64,000 nt of DNA from Lithodes maja (taxonomy: Eukaryota > Arthropoda > Malacostraca > Decapoda > Lithodidae), in contig JBAKBP010003220.1 in assembly GCA_037953745.1 (NCBI GenBank), positions 1 to 64,000 on the forward strand, in the 5' to 3' direction. The notes under the pieces were generated by a model that worked only from the letters and a program-made list of their open reading frames with translations, was not told where the DNA came from and searched no databases. The position numbers and the translations under genes were made by a program. Positions 1 through 11,202 of this stretch are shown here, in pieces (within the stretch, counting starts at the first letter, position 1; each line of letters begins with the position of its first letter).

Positions 1-1230
1 ATGTAGAAATACTTGGTTTTAGTAAAGGATACGTAATAATGTGTAACAGATTATTAACAGTGTATTAGCTGTAATTAGCTATATAACGATGGAGGTACCC
101 GCTTTAACCCTTTCACTACCGGTGCCGTCCTTTTAACTTTATTATGGCTAGTATTAGACGATTTAATAAGTTTAAAAGGGGCCTCCAGTAATTAACAGGC
201 TTTGAACTATCTCACTTAGTTTTTTTGACCACCTCGATCAGATCCTTCTTAAACTGCACACCATTTTCTCAATATACTGTATATCGTATACAATTAAATA
301 TACGTCGCCGGTAAAGAAGGGTTTATGTATATCCACATTTGAAATTAGTTAAGTATAAGTAGAAAGACGATGACTAATGACTTTTAAAGTTGCATAATGT
401 ATGCAAATGAAACTGTACAGTATATCCGTCTAGACAAATCTGGATATTACTTTTCAAGGTACAGGATGGAAACATAGCAGGATAAAAGTTCTATCTTTTA
501 TATGATTTTGAAGGGCAATATAGTATAGCTTTATATGTAATAAACTAACAATGAAACAGGTAAAACATGTAGACTAGCTAGGAAAAATGCTGAATAAAAT
601 ATATTAGACACACTATGATAAAATCTGATAATGTTTTCAAGTTCTAGAATACAGTAATTCGGGGGTCTGATACGTGAGTGGAACGTTGCCTGCTTTTGTG
701 TCAATCATATTGTAATGATACATTTAATTATATCTATTCTCTCCTAGTTCGACTACCAACTTTCACGTTTTTTTGGATTAGTTACGCACTGAATATTTTG
801 TTTTAGTTATTCACTGTTTAGGACAAAAAAGCCAATTGTATAATATTTAGATATCTTGTCCAATCAAGGAAAGACATCTCATAGTAAGTTTGTTTAGAAT
901 GACCTCGAGTAACTCCTTCAGTAAAATGTTACCTTGTTTTTATTTGTATATTCTGGCTAACATGCGACGATTTTAATAAAATAAGTAAGGACCTGTCGTA
1001 GTGAGCTTTTAAAAATCGGTGGCAGTACATGACATATCCAACATAAAGAGAACATCGATATTTATGCTTCCAAAGTGACTGACACAAACCCCTTTCATTC
1101 AAGTGGTCTAGCTTATATAAATGGTACAAGGGCCGCGGGGGGGTCGGCATAATTCTCAAGACAAGCTAAGGGAATTATGCGACGAGGACGCGACATCCAA
1201 ACACTTTAGCAGCCTCCCAAACACTACACG
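1..1230. other. AT-rich non-coding DNA
   Basis: No coding region can be supported here. Apart from the MITE at 104-325 I see no repeat or RNA gene. The short minus-strand frame at 929-1159 has no recognisable domain. Confidence 0.6.
104..325. mobile_element. T1-family MITE (TTAA target)
   Basis: The left end TTAACCCTTTCACTACCGG is matched by an inverted right end (…CGCCGGTAAAGAAGGGTTTA); the right TTAA has mutated to TTTA. Inside are the family landmarks ATTAGACGATTT and, inverted, CCTTCTTAAACTGC. It is about 220 bp with no coding capacity. A TTAA target suggests mobilisation by a piggyBac-like transposase. Confidence 0.6.
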
Positions 1231-1429
1231 TGGAGGATCAAAAGGTGCCACTACGAGAGGGAAGAAAGGGGGCATTCAGGGAAGCATTCACAGGCAATGA
1301 TATCATGGGTGCGCATGGGGACTCGCCTCTTTGGTCCCCCCTCTCCCCCTTTCTCCCTCTTCAATGGCCCCCCAGAGCTCCGTGGGGGACTGTGAGGGCC
1401 CGGGAGTGGTCGCCAAGTGGCCCCCCTCA

Positions 1430-1905
1430 CATCCAAGACCATTATTACTACACCAAGAGCCATATCTATTTGTTTTCTTCTAACTCGATTATTCTTTTGT
1501 TTCTGTCTCATCTTTCAACTTTCATCCCAAGAACAAGAACAAGATCTTTCAACTTCTTCACATGTCATATAATTTCAGTAGGGTATCTAATAAATTGTTC
1601 CCACTATCTTTCTGGATCATTATTACAACACAAAAGCTATGTCTATTTTTGTTTTCTAAATCGATTATTCTTTTACTTCTTTGTGTCTTCTTCGAGCTTC
1701 ATAATATTTATTTTAATTTCAGTAGGCAATATATAAACTTGCAGGTCTTTTATTACAACACAAGAGATGTACATTTTGTTTTACTTCTGTGCGTTCTTTT
1801 GATTTCAGTTGGTATCTATTAACTTTCTGGTATATTATTACAACACCAAATGCTATGCTTATTTATTTCTTGTAGCTCAACTAAGCCTTTACTTTTTATG
1901 ACATC
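1430..1905. repeat. Diverged, irregular tandem repeat
   Basis: A motif of the form ATTATTACAACACAAAAGCTATG followed by pyrimidine-rich sequence recurs at about 1439, 1618, 1749 and 1834. It is followed each time by TTTTGTTTTCTAA- or TTTCAGTAGG-like words. The spacing is irregular (179, 131 and 86 bp), so it is an old decayed array. Open frames over it are not convincing genes. Sequence at 1230-1430 is GC-richer and unidentified. Confidence 0.4.
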
Positions 1906-2070
1906 TTCCTACTCCACCACAATTTATTTAACCATAGCTTCTGTTGTCACCTAAATCCATATTACAGAACAGGGGGTTCCAACAACTCCTTATCAAATGC
2001 CTATGAGGCCTCCCTGGGTATTACCGCCCCATTAGTCTGATGATTGTAAGACCTTTCGCCTCATTATTTA

Positions 2071-2170
2071 CAGTAGGTGTCATTTATTTTCCTGGCGAGT
2101 GATAGTGAACCTGTAATTTAGGAGAAACCAGCCCTACCGAAAAATTTACAAGTTTATCTCGAAGGCCTTC
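2071..2170 (-). mobile_element. T2-family MITE fragment
   Basis: This is a short remnant of the T2 family, in the reverse orientation to most copies. It has CCTGGCGAGTGATAGTGAAC (decayed hairpin GCGAGCGATAGCGAGC) followed by the TACCGAAAAATTTACAA block found in the intact copies. Both ends are missing. The surrounding 1905-2630 shows nothing else. Confidence 0.5.
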
Positions 2171-2629
2171 TTCTTTTTAAATTTTACTTAATTTTACTTG
2201 ATTTATATATAATTATTTACGGTATATATTAATTATTATTATTATTTTGTTCTAACTTCTTGCTTTTGAGTCTCGCCTTCAAGATGCATCACATTATTAT
2301 TCACATTCACTTTAACTTAAACATCAATGTATATTTGATTGTCACCTTTTGATTCCACCAAACGTACTTTAACTCCAGCACCTATTCCATATATCTATAA
2401 CGATTGAATATCAACATCCCGAGTCATACCTCCAGATTCCATATAGGGTTTCTTCTACTCCCACACCCCTTTTACGCCCGAGAACAGAAAAAAAGGTAAT
2501 ATAAACCACGTCGGAAATAATGGAAACTACAACATATAGACACTTCATTTCTTTTCTAATGGACAGACAATGGAATAAATGCCCGATACAGTGGACGAAT
2601 TACCAAATATAAGACCGAGGAAGAAAGAG

Positions 2630-3400
2630 TTTGCTGTGAGCGGGTTGACGGGTTTGGGTCGGATTTTTTTCCCCCGTCTCTTTCCCTTTCTTTTCTTTTC
2701 CTTGTTTTTTTTGTTTTTTTCTTTGAGAGCGGAAGGAAGGGGGAACTGGATCCCGGTAGAGGGAAGGAAGGTAATGAGGGCTCAACCGTGGTGGAGGGGG
2801 TCAACAAAAAGGAAATGGGTATCGGTGAATGGGACAGGAAGGGGGGGATGGTTTGGTTGGGGGTTGGTGTATGGGGCAAAATGGGGGAGAAGAGGTTTGG
2901 TTGGGGGCTCGGTTGGTGGGAAAGAGTTTGGTTTGCGTTTCGTGAATGTGCTGGGAAATAGAAGAAGGGGGCTTGGTTAATGGGAATGGATAGTGTTGGT
3001 GATAGAGGACAGAGAATAGGAGAACTGAAGGGGACGGGAGGGAATACAGAACAGTGGTTGTGGGGGTTAGACACAGGATCAGGATGGAAGGATAAGGGGT
3101 TTGGGTAGGGTTTGGGGAATGGGCCTGTTTGGAGAGGTAGGGGTTGGCTGGATGGGCTTGGCGAGTGTGGGGTGGGGGTGGGTGGGTAAGGTTGAGGTTG
3201 GTGAATGATTTTGAATGGAAAGGAAGAGGGTTGTAGTTGGAGGCAATGGAATGGGCAAGAGAGAAGAGGGGGTGGATTGATGTTGGTGAATGGATTTAAA
3301 ATAGGAAGGAAGGGGGTTATAGTTGAGGGCTGTTGAAGGGTGAGGGAGGGTGGTTGGGGTTTCTGAAGTGGTTGGGGAGGGAAGGTGTTGGTTGGAGGTT
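2630..3400. repeat. G-rich/purine-rich low-complexity tract
   Basis: The plus strand is strongly G-rich and C-poor for about 770 bp, with many GGGG, GGTTGG and GTGGGGG runs, suggesting a decayed minisatellite based on GGTTGGTGAATGG-like words. The long minus-strand frame it creates is Pro/Ser/Thr-rich low complexity and is not taken as a gene. Confidence 0.5.
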
Positions 3401-3535
3401 TGTGGTGTGTGAGGAATATCTGGCGGCTAACAGGAGGTCTCGTCATATACCTCATGGTGGGAAGGAATGGGATACTGCCGAGTAACGAGTGAATTAGTCA
3501 GCAACGGAGAGAGCAGTACCAAGATATACAGTATC

Positions 3536-3828
3536 TTAATAGGGGATGATTTTTTTTGCTGGCCCCCCTTCTCCCTCATGCTTAGCCCCAATAGTTTTAA
3601 GATTTTAAGACGTTCGAGCAATTCGTTTGGCGTGTTCATAACATTTCGCCCAATTTTGTTCAATATTAGTGCCATTTTTCCTGGTAAGCGATAGCGAGCC
3701 TGTAATTTAGGAGTAACCGGCCTTCGGCCAGAAAACAAATTCTATCGAAAAATGTACAAATTTATCTAGAAGAGGGATCATGGGGATATTTGTTCAAACT
3801 TGATGGAGGTATAGGGAGGAAACTGAAT
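3536..3828 (-). mobile_element. T2-family MITE (reverse orientation)
   Basis: It starts with TTAATAGGGGATG and contains the reverse complement of the T2 core: GGTAAGCGATAGCGAGCC, CCGGCCTTCGGCC and TCGAAAAATGTACAAAT. It ends near the conserved GATGGAGGTATAGGG. It is diverged, with no coding capacity. A short (TA)n follows at 3832-3851; 3852-4391 shows nothing recognisable. Confidence 0.6.
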
Positions 3829-4391
3829 ACAATATATATATATATATATAAATATACAAATCGACCAATACATAAACCCTTCTCTCCTTAACCTGACATG
3901 CCTAGGCAGTAAATTAGTCATTGAGTCATCAGTCTATTCTACCCCGCTGACTACGTGGTTATAATTGGAAAGTATTGGAGGTATGACGCAGATCGGTCTA
4001 ACGTCATAGGGAGCAAGGTGTTTGGGTGGTTGGTTGGGGGATAAGGCTCAGGATAAACGCATGACACATAACCTGTATATTGCTTAAACGTATGTACTTA
4101 ATGCATAATCAACGAATATTTGGTCTATAATGATATGATATATGATTAAATAGTTATCGTAAACATACATTTTCCAACAGTTTAGCTGAATTTCTTTAGA
4201 TAAACAAAGATAGTGTTTTGAAGAACACAAATCAGGCATGTACCTTAGCGCTGCACTATGGTTTGATTATAAGATAAAAAGATAACCACAATGTTAGATA
4301 CCTTGTGGTGGTGATGGCGAGGAAGGGAGAGAGGTGCATGTATTAATATAATATATTAATTCATGACATTTCTGTCTTGGATGGTGCATAG

Positions 4392-4608
4392 ATTTATCTC
4401 CCCTGTACCGGCGACTTCTATGTATTTTTGTTAAAGCTACATTTAGACGATTTATTGAAGCTTAGGAAGGATATATGGTAGCAAAATAATTATAGCCGAG
4501 ATAGTCCGTTGCCTTTTAATTGGTAGACATCCTTCCTAAACTGTATAACATTATCTAATAGTTGCCTGAATCTAATGAAAAGGATGTCGCCGCTACTGAA
4601 AGGGTTAA
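4392..4608. mobile_element. T1-family MITE, decayed left end
   Basis: The right end is …GATGTCGCCGCTACTGAAAGGGTTAA. The left end CCCTGTACCGGCGACTTC is its inverted partner, with the TTAA lost. Internal TTTAGACGATTTATTGAAGCTTAGGAAGGA is mirrored by inverted CATCCTTCCTAAACTG, so the element is partly palindromic. Sequence at 4609-4877 is unremarkable AT-rich DNA. Confidence 0.55.
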
Positions 4609-4877
4609 ACAGGCATCGGTAGCACGTTTCATTTATTGGGATTCATATGAAACGGAAATCAGTGAATAAATTAAGTGTCCACCGGTTATGAACATTTATA
4701 TTCGTAGTATAGTAAAAACTGTTATAATCGAGTAACATATTTTATGAACTATAATTTAGATAATCGTTATATATTAGAAAATGTAACAATCAAGTTGAAA
4801 CACGTATATTCATTTCGATATCGTGCATGATGTAGTTGTAAAGTGTCTCAAAATACCGTGAACTATATATCGGATAG

Positions 4878-5090
4878 TTTACCCCTTCTGCTCGATGACT
4901 CCTTTATACCTTTGATTCTGGCTAAAGTTAGATGAGTTTATGCAGTTTAAGATAGACCTAGGTTATCCAAATGTTTTACTGAGATCGTGTTTACTCTTGT
5001 AAGCTCTAGAGGTAGATGATAAGCTAAAGAAAATCATCTAATGGTAACCAGAATTAGATGAATAATACGTCGTCGTGCTGAACGGCTTAA
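4878..5090. mobile_element. T1-like MITE, strongly diverged
   Basis: Ends TTTACCCCTTCTGCTCGATGAC and (inverted) …CGTCGTCGTGCTGAACGGCTTAA resemble the T1 termini. The length of about 213 bp fits the family. Internal similarity is weak. Confidence 0.4.
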
Positions 5091-5095
5091 TTTTC

Positions 5096-5430
5096 TTAAG
5101 GGGGGATGGGCGTATTAATTACCTCATTTATACATCATTCAACATTTATTTTTGTTTTCTCCCTAAGACCCTCCTTCATGATAAATGTGCTAATTTTTCG
5201 ATATAATTTTTTTCCAGCCAAAGGCCGGTTCTTCTTAGATTACAGGCTTGCTGTCGCTCGTCAGGATAAAATCGACACCTAAATGCTACGACGAAAAATC
5301 TTAATATTGACAAAGAAATAGTGCGAAAGGTCTTTAAATTTCCAACATAATGGGCCAAACGTCATAAAATCTGAACATTAATGGGACTAACCATGAGAAA
5401 GAAAAGGGAGCAACAAATCTACCCCTCTTC
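5096..5430 (+). mobile_element. T2-family MITE
   Basis: It starts TTAAGGGGGGATG and has CCTCCTTCATGA, TTTTTCGATATAA, CAAAGGCCGG, TCGCTCGTCAGGA and the GACACCTAAATG block in the family order, then the repeated ATGGGCC/ATGGGAC words. The right end CTACCCCTC is decayed. Confidence 0.6.
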
Positions 5431-6840
5431 CCTGAACGCAGCCTGATACCAAACTAAGTCATTATATCACTCTCAATCACCGAGGAGGACCCACGGCGGC
5501 AACAGCATGAGACAGCCCACGTCAACAATAGCACGGGACAAAAACTATGGGAAGGAAATCTCGTTAGCCGTCTTGAGCACCCGACAAAAACCCTTACCTC
5601 ATTATGCGTCCGCCAGTTTATCGTCCCGGAGTTTGGTGTCAACGGTGGGCTGATGAGAAACTGGAACAAAACGGCAGGTAGGCAAAAAAAAATGGACTGA
5701 AACAATGACGGTTTATTAAGAGAGACTTGAGACGATGGGAAGAAGATGCTGCCTTTTCTAACGGTCTGATTGTACATGAGGGAGAAGATGCTGGTTATTA
5801 TAACGGATTGTTTAAGTGAGGAGTAGGGGGATGAATGGTTGCTTTCATAATGAGCTAACGTTTTAAAATGATTGACAGTTAAGAAGTTTGTGAAGACTAT
5901 GAGGAAGGTGAATGGTTCCAAGATTGTGCTTGAGGAGATCATCTCAAACCTCAATGACGTTCATGTCCTTCGCTACGTTTCTTTTACTCATTGTAAATCA
6001 ATATATATATATATATAAACAGTATATGACTGAGACATCAAGGTAGCGTCACATGGGTACCAGTATCCAATAATATTTACCGACAAATGTACAAATCTAG
6101 GCTTTTTATTATATGTTTTTAAGATTTATGGACGTCTAGTGAGGAAACTAAAAACAAAATTTATTTAATAAATAAATAGACCAACACAATTACCACTAGG
6201 CCCTTAACGACAAATCCTCCGCCTAGTCTACCAACTATCACGGTACGTGAGGCACCCCGCGGATGACGGCAGCTGAGGGGGTAACAGGTCGGGGAAGAGG
6301 TCTTCAGGGCACACGGGAGACACAACCACAGACATTTTGGAGCCGCAAGGATATAAGCCACCAATAACTTTTGATTTAATAGCAAGAATATAGTGTATAT
6401 ATAACTAGATTCCTTTTCTGATCGACATTTAAGATACGAACTGTGAACTGTAAAATCAAAGTGATCAATAAAGCACACATACGGACTGTATCTGAACTGG
6501 TAAACTTAGTCAGTGTTTAATAATAGTTTTGCACTGCAGATAAAATAGTTTCTTGGATACAGTTAGAAGGCATATTATATATGTGTTTTATATTGATATA
6601 TCTGTATATACAAATAATTAAATGGTGAATACACTTATTTAAGTCATTAGTCACGTAACGTGCAAACATAATATTATAGAGTAGACCAAGTTACTAATCG
6701 ACCCTAATTATTAATTTCCGAGTGAATAATTACTAGGATATCCCAAAAACATATTCCTAAAGCTACAAGATCCACACACTATACCCTGGTTCAAATAAGT
6801 AGACCACAACTCTTGAACATTAACCTCAATAACTCGCAAA
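5431..6840. other. Non-coding, nothing recognised
   Basis: There are only shadow or unsupported frames, including a 166-codon minus-strand frame at 5454-5954 and a 105-codon one at 6161-6478, neither with a recognisable domain. A short (AT)n lies near 6000-6016. Confidence 0.5.
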
Positions 6841-6844
6841 CGAC

Positions 6845-6956
6845 TAGAGTAATTGAGCTAATACTTCTAGCATTTGGGAAGGGTCAGTCAGGGTATAGGT
6901 GTGGAAATTTGCAGTCCATTTCCTCCAGCTGTTTTTGAGCTACAGAGGTTAGGGTA
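6845..6956 (+). repeat. Dispersed repeat (pair with 45008-45116)
   Basis: ACTAGAGTAATTGAGCTA… through CTCCAGCTGTTTTTGAG… corresponds word for word, with scattered changes, to ACTAGAGCAATCGAGCTG… through CTCTAGCTGTTTATGTG… at 45008-45116. About 110 bp is shared; ends and class are unknown. Between here and 7213 a 63-codon frame (7054-7245) has no recognisable identity. Confidence 0.5.
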
Positions 6957-7213
6957 CACGATTTCTGGACTACCTATTTGGATATGGGTATAGTCTACAA
7001 AATGTCCCCCATGGCGAACAGTTGTCTCCCACGTCCAAAGCAGTGGGTGAATCTTGAGAGCCTGGGAAGCCTTTGTGCCACGCTTGGAGCCTCCTGAAGA
7101 AGAATGGGAACTTTTAACGAAGGGCTGGAGAACACTTCAAAGACATTATTCGGGGGTAGCTGAAGTTACCTCACAATGGCAGTCCTTTCTGGCGGCTCTA
7201 AATGGTCGGGGGG

Positions 7214-7566
7214 TTTCAAGGGGGAAGGTTTTATTGGTCGATTGATATATTTATATAATATTTTATAATTTCCTCCATAGACCTCAATCAAGCATAACAA
7301 AACAGCCCCAAGATTCCCCTTCTGAATAGATTTTAAATGTTTCGAAAAAATTTCCTGGTTCCTCCTATACTACAGGCTTCCTATCGCTCGCCAGGAAAAA
7401 AATAGACACCAAAATGCACAACAGGTTTGAATATTGACAAATAAATGAGGCGAACAATCTTAAAATAGCCAAACTAATGAGCCGAACGTCTTACATTCTG
7501 AAAACTAAAGGGGCTAAATATGAGGGAAAAGGTGGGCCAGAAAAAAACGACCATCTCCCCCTTAAA
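7214..7566 (+). mobile_element. T2-family MITE
   Basis: The decayed left end is TTCAAGGGGGAAGG. Internal landmarks are CCTCCATAGACCTCAATCAAGC, TACAGGCTTCCTATCGCTCG and AATAGACACC, followed by the ATGAGGCG/ATGAGCCG words. The right end ACCATCTCCCCCTTAA keeps the TTAA. Confidence 0.6.
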
Positions 7567-7660
7567 CGCTTCGTCGGGGTCCCCACCTCCAGCCACTGTG
7601 ATGGGAGTTGAGGCGTCCTCTTGGTACAATAAAGAAGACAAGGGCTTTACTTCAATCAAC

Positions 7661-7662
<2 letters not shown>

Positions 7663-7706
<44 letters not shown>
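7663..7706. repeat. (AC)n microsatellite
   Basis: Perfect AC dinucleotide run of about 22 units; the overlapping Val-Cys or Thr-His frames are shadows. Confidence 0.95.
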
Positions 7707-7708
<2 letters not shown>

Positions 7709-7779
7709 AAAAGAGTAATAAAGAAAGATAAAAAAAAATACTGTAGAACTTGAACTTCATACGTCGTGAAAAGCAAACA

Positions 7780-8131
7780 TCTTTATTTCATTACCATGTT
7801 GGAATCCCTGGGGGTGAGGCGTCCTTTTCATTGTTCAGTAGGAAGCGATATAAGAGAAGCAGGTTTTACTTTGCTAGAGGAGGGATTGGAGTTCTTGAAA
7901 AGGGGCTCCAGTCCTGACGCTATTCCTGACTTACAGTGCGGTGGCTTGATATTCCAGAATGGTTGATAGCCTCTGAAGTCCTATTTTAACTAACTGACTT
8001 TGCTATACGACACCAAAGAGAATTTACCTCATACGCAGAGGACAAATAATATTTAACATCTTTACTCCATCAATATGATAGAATCCCTGGAGTTAGGGCA
8101 TCCTCTTCACTGTTCAGAATGAAACGAGAAT
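7780..8131. repeat. Diverged direct repeat of ~70 bp (two copies)
   Basis: Copy 1 at about 7780-7856 (CATCTTTATTTCATTACC, GGAATCCCTGG, GAGGCGTCC, TTGTTCAGTAGG) and copy 2 at about 8061-8131 (CATCTTTACTCCATC, GAATCCCTGG, TAGGGCATCC, CTGTTCAGAATG) are clearly related. A weaker third match (GGAGTTGAGGCGTCCTCTT) lies near 7600. Function and class are unknown. Confidence 0.45.
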
Positions 8132-8200
8132 GAAACATCTTGTGGAGTGAACAATAAAACACAATACAGGATGGCCATAATTCACTACAACAGATGTTAT

Positions 8201-9090
8201 CTATCTATTGCCTGACGCCGTGATCCCCGAAGGGGTGGCCACGAACGAACCGCCCCCATGCACCTCTGTCCCCAGTCAGTCGACGCCCCTCCTCCCAACC
8301 AGCACCGCCTTCATTCATATACTTCCTCACTCCATCCTTCCACCTCTCCTTCGGTGCACCTCTCCCTCTCTGTCCTTCCATCTTGCTCTCGTACACCCTC
8401 TTAGTCAATCTCTCACTTTCCATACGTTCCATATGGCCAAACCATCTCAAGTTGTTCCTTTTCACACTTTCCAGCACATCTACCTCCACACCACACCTCC
8501 TTCTTACTACCTCATTCGTCTGTCTATCCCTGCATGTAACTCCTCACGCACTTCTCAAGTAACTAATTTCCACCGCTCTCACTCTTGGTCTGAGTCTCTT
8601 CCCGAACGTCCATGCTTCGCTTCCGTAAGTTAGTGTCGGGATTACCACACTGTCATGCAAAGACTTCTTCACTTCCATACTGACCACCCTACTTCTTGTT
8701 ACTGCTTTCAACGTTCCTACAACCCTCTTCCCCTGTTGCACCCTCTCCCACACCTCCTCATCCACAGTCCCATCCTTACTCAACACACTGCCCAGATACT
8801 TAAAAGAGCTGACGATCTCCATAGCCTGACCGTTCAACTTCACCTCACACTCTGTGACTTCACCCCTTTTGAAGACCATAACCTTGCTCTTCTCCGCATT
8901 TACCTTCAAATTCCGTTTTTCGCACACTGTTCCAAACTCATTTACCAAACCCTGCAACTCCCATTCATTATCACTCATCAGAACTGTATCATCTGCAAAC
9001 AGCAGTATAGGCAGCTTCCACTCATTTCCCTCCCTTTTCAGCGATACACCAACATCAAATGTCTTCCAAGTATTTCTTTCATGACTCCAT
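8201..9090 (-). mobile_element. LINE-C (RTE-like), 3' half, split by Gmr1-like element 1
   Basis: On the minus strand this encodes the C-terminal part of a non-LTR reverse transcriptase. It has Phe-Ala-Asp-Asp at the RT active site, followed by the thumb region and the C-terminal block with Trp-Phe-Gly-His-Met-Glu-Arg and Arg-Leu-Thr-Lys-Arg-Val-Tyr-Glu-Ser typical of RTE/Daphne-like LINEs. The other half is at 21826-22203; both halves lie inside a 10-bp target-site duplication CAGATGTTAT (8191-8200 and 22204-22213). The coding frame is broken by frameshifts and the endonuclease is missing, so this is a dead, 5'-truncated copy. Clade assignment is from motif memory only. Confidence 0.8.
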
Positions 9091-10989
9091 TGTGACGCTT
9101 CTGCATAGTAGCCACGTGCGGGCATGCGCGCGCGTCGGCTGCTGAGCCGTTTAGAAACCGGCTGGCGGCAGCCGGCCGGCCGGCTTTTCCTTAGTATATA
9201 TCCTACGACAACGTAACTAATGTCTGGGATATTCTTATGTTGTTTCACAGCTTGTAGCTGCCCTTATTCTTAACCAACGCATCTTAGTATATTTTATTCT
9301 CGATAGTTGATTGTTTCATTATTATATATAAGATGTAAGTCTAGTGAGAGTGGGAGGAGACGAGCGGGAGAGAGAGACCGGCTGGGGGACATTGCTTCGC
9401 GCGGAGAGTCTAGCTTGGGACGAGCCTGATGTTGCCAAATGCATTTAAATGCAACATTAGGCTTAGTTTCGACTCACGCACGGGGTACAAGATTTTGACC
9501 CGGCAACTGTGTTGAGTGTTGCCAAGCCTGGGATGTATTTTGTATGCCTAGGGTGGGGTCCAGACAGATTCAAGACTCAGAGCTCACCTCACTGTCGTAC
9601 CCTTCGGACCCCCTTGATATCTATCCCTCTCAACCCCACTTAGAAACTTTCTCTCTTACTTTGTATACCTTCTTTCCACTACTTCACCAATCTATTCAAT
9701 TATCCCATCCCCTTGATAGACCTTATATCTATTATTGTATTAACGACGAGCTCTCAGATAACTAGATAGGATTTTGGGCCTTATGCAGAGATTTAATTGT
9801 TAATGAGACCTAGGAAGCTTTTTTGTTGTCTCATATTTGGTGGTTTCATGCTTGCTAGTGTGTTCTTGTGTCAGGTTAGCAGGGGCTAGACCGGAGGGGA
9901 GGTTTTTTGCGATCCTTTAAGTAAAGTCTGCTGGTGCGAGTCCTGTGGACCCGCACGACTTTACTAGGATACCCGTGGGAGTCTGGGGGCATTTTCTTGT
10001 CTGTGTCCCTGTGTGTCTAGTGTTGTGTTGTGTGAGGGCCCTTGCCTAGTCCACTCAGCACTGCGCTAGCACGTCTTGCTTTTGTTTTAGGGTCGCCAGG
10101 AGAGAGTCAGATACTTGCGATCTGAGTCTCTCAAGAGAGCACCCTTTCAATTAGAGTAATTTGGCGCACAAACTTGGGAACGTCCCTAGGCTAGAGCAGG
10201 TGGCTCAGCTCGGGTATCCGAAGCCTATATCCTTCCGGCTAGACCTCTGCCACCTGGCAGATTAACAGCTAGGGGTTTATCATCTTTGTATGCTTGTTAT
10301 TGTGCCACAGTTTACCGTTTTTGTGAGCATTGTGAGTCAGGGTGTGGCTTAGAGACTCTGTCCGAGCAGGCTTGCCTGACTAAGAGTGAGAAGCACACCT
10401 GTATGTGGTTATGTTGCGAGTTGCTGCCTTTATTTAATTATACCTATGCCATTATACACTGTATGGCCTATCAATAGTATTTATTCCTGCTTATGAGTTA
10501 AGAGTTCTCTAAATCCGTAACGTACTTTCTTTGCTAAGCATCAGATCCTACAGTAGCCGCATGCAGTTTAGAAACCCGCATCTTGTCTACCTGTACGATG
10601 TTTTGAGGACTGTTTGCTTTCACCTTCTTTCACGCAGGGGTGCTTAGTTGTATTAATTAACGTAACGTTAAATGTACTTTCTTCTAGTTTGTTATTAAAT
10701 TGTTTCTGCAATTTAATTCCGTTATCTATCTTTTCCTTGAAGCTTTAAGTCAACTTAATTGTGTGATCTTTTATATAGCCTGCTTGACTATCAGCAGTCT
10801 ATAGTGCGTGCACCCTGTAACCGAGTCATAGGATACCTCGTTGTCCAGGCAGGACTCTTGACGGTTTAGGGTGGTTTGTTGCCTGGGTTTATAGATAAGG
10901 GTTGGATCTAGCGTTTTCCGTTGTTGCTTGTTGCCGCATACCTAGTCCAATAGAAAGAGCCCAGTGTTTATATATCCCAGGACGTAACA
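9091..10989 (+). repeat. 5' LTR of element 1
   Basis: This 1899-bp LTR runs TG…CA and matches 18170-20006 plus 21771-21821. Near its start is a GC-rich palindromic stretch of CCGG repeats (about 9160-9184), which is shorter in the 3' LTR. A 13-bp segment near 9565-9577 is present here but absent in the 3' LTR. No promoter element was assigned with confidence. Confidence 0.9.
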
Positions 10990-10991
10990 AA

Positions 10992-11003
10992 TGGCGACCT
11001 TGC
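10992..11003 (+). promoter_or_regulatory. Primer-binding site, element 1
   Basis: TGGCGACCTTGC starts two bases after the LTR end. TGG complements the tRNA CCA tail, and the identical TGGCGACCTT follows the 5' LTR of element 2. The first eight bases would fit an arginine-type tRNA 3' end (inference). Confidence 0.65.
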
Positions 11004-11202
11004 ATAGGATTTACTGAGCAGAGGAATATAGTGGTCATTTGTTTTGAGATTCCTTATGATTAGAGGAATACAGTGTACATAGTTTTTTTTTTGGAGCAAC
11101 CAATATAACACATTAAAGACTTTAAGTAACATTAGTATATACATACTTGCATAGGAGATAAGGCACATTCTATAACCGTGATAATTACTGCAGTACACAA
11201 AT

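Noticed and set aside
2556..3455. 299-codon Pro/Ser/Thr-rich minus-strand frame
   Set aside because: Created by a C-rich, G-poor strand; low complexity and no domain.
5454..5954. 166-codon minus-strand frame
   Set aside because: No domain, no start context, composition like surrounding non-coding DNA.
7054..7245. 63-codon frame that looks protein-like
   Set aside because: No recognisable domain, no splice context and flanked by repeats; not supportable as a gene.
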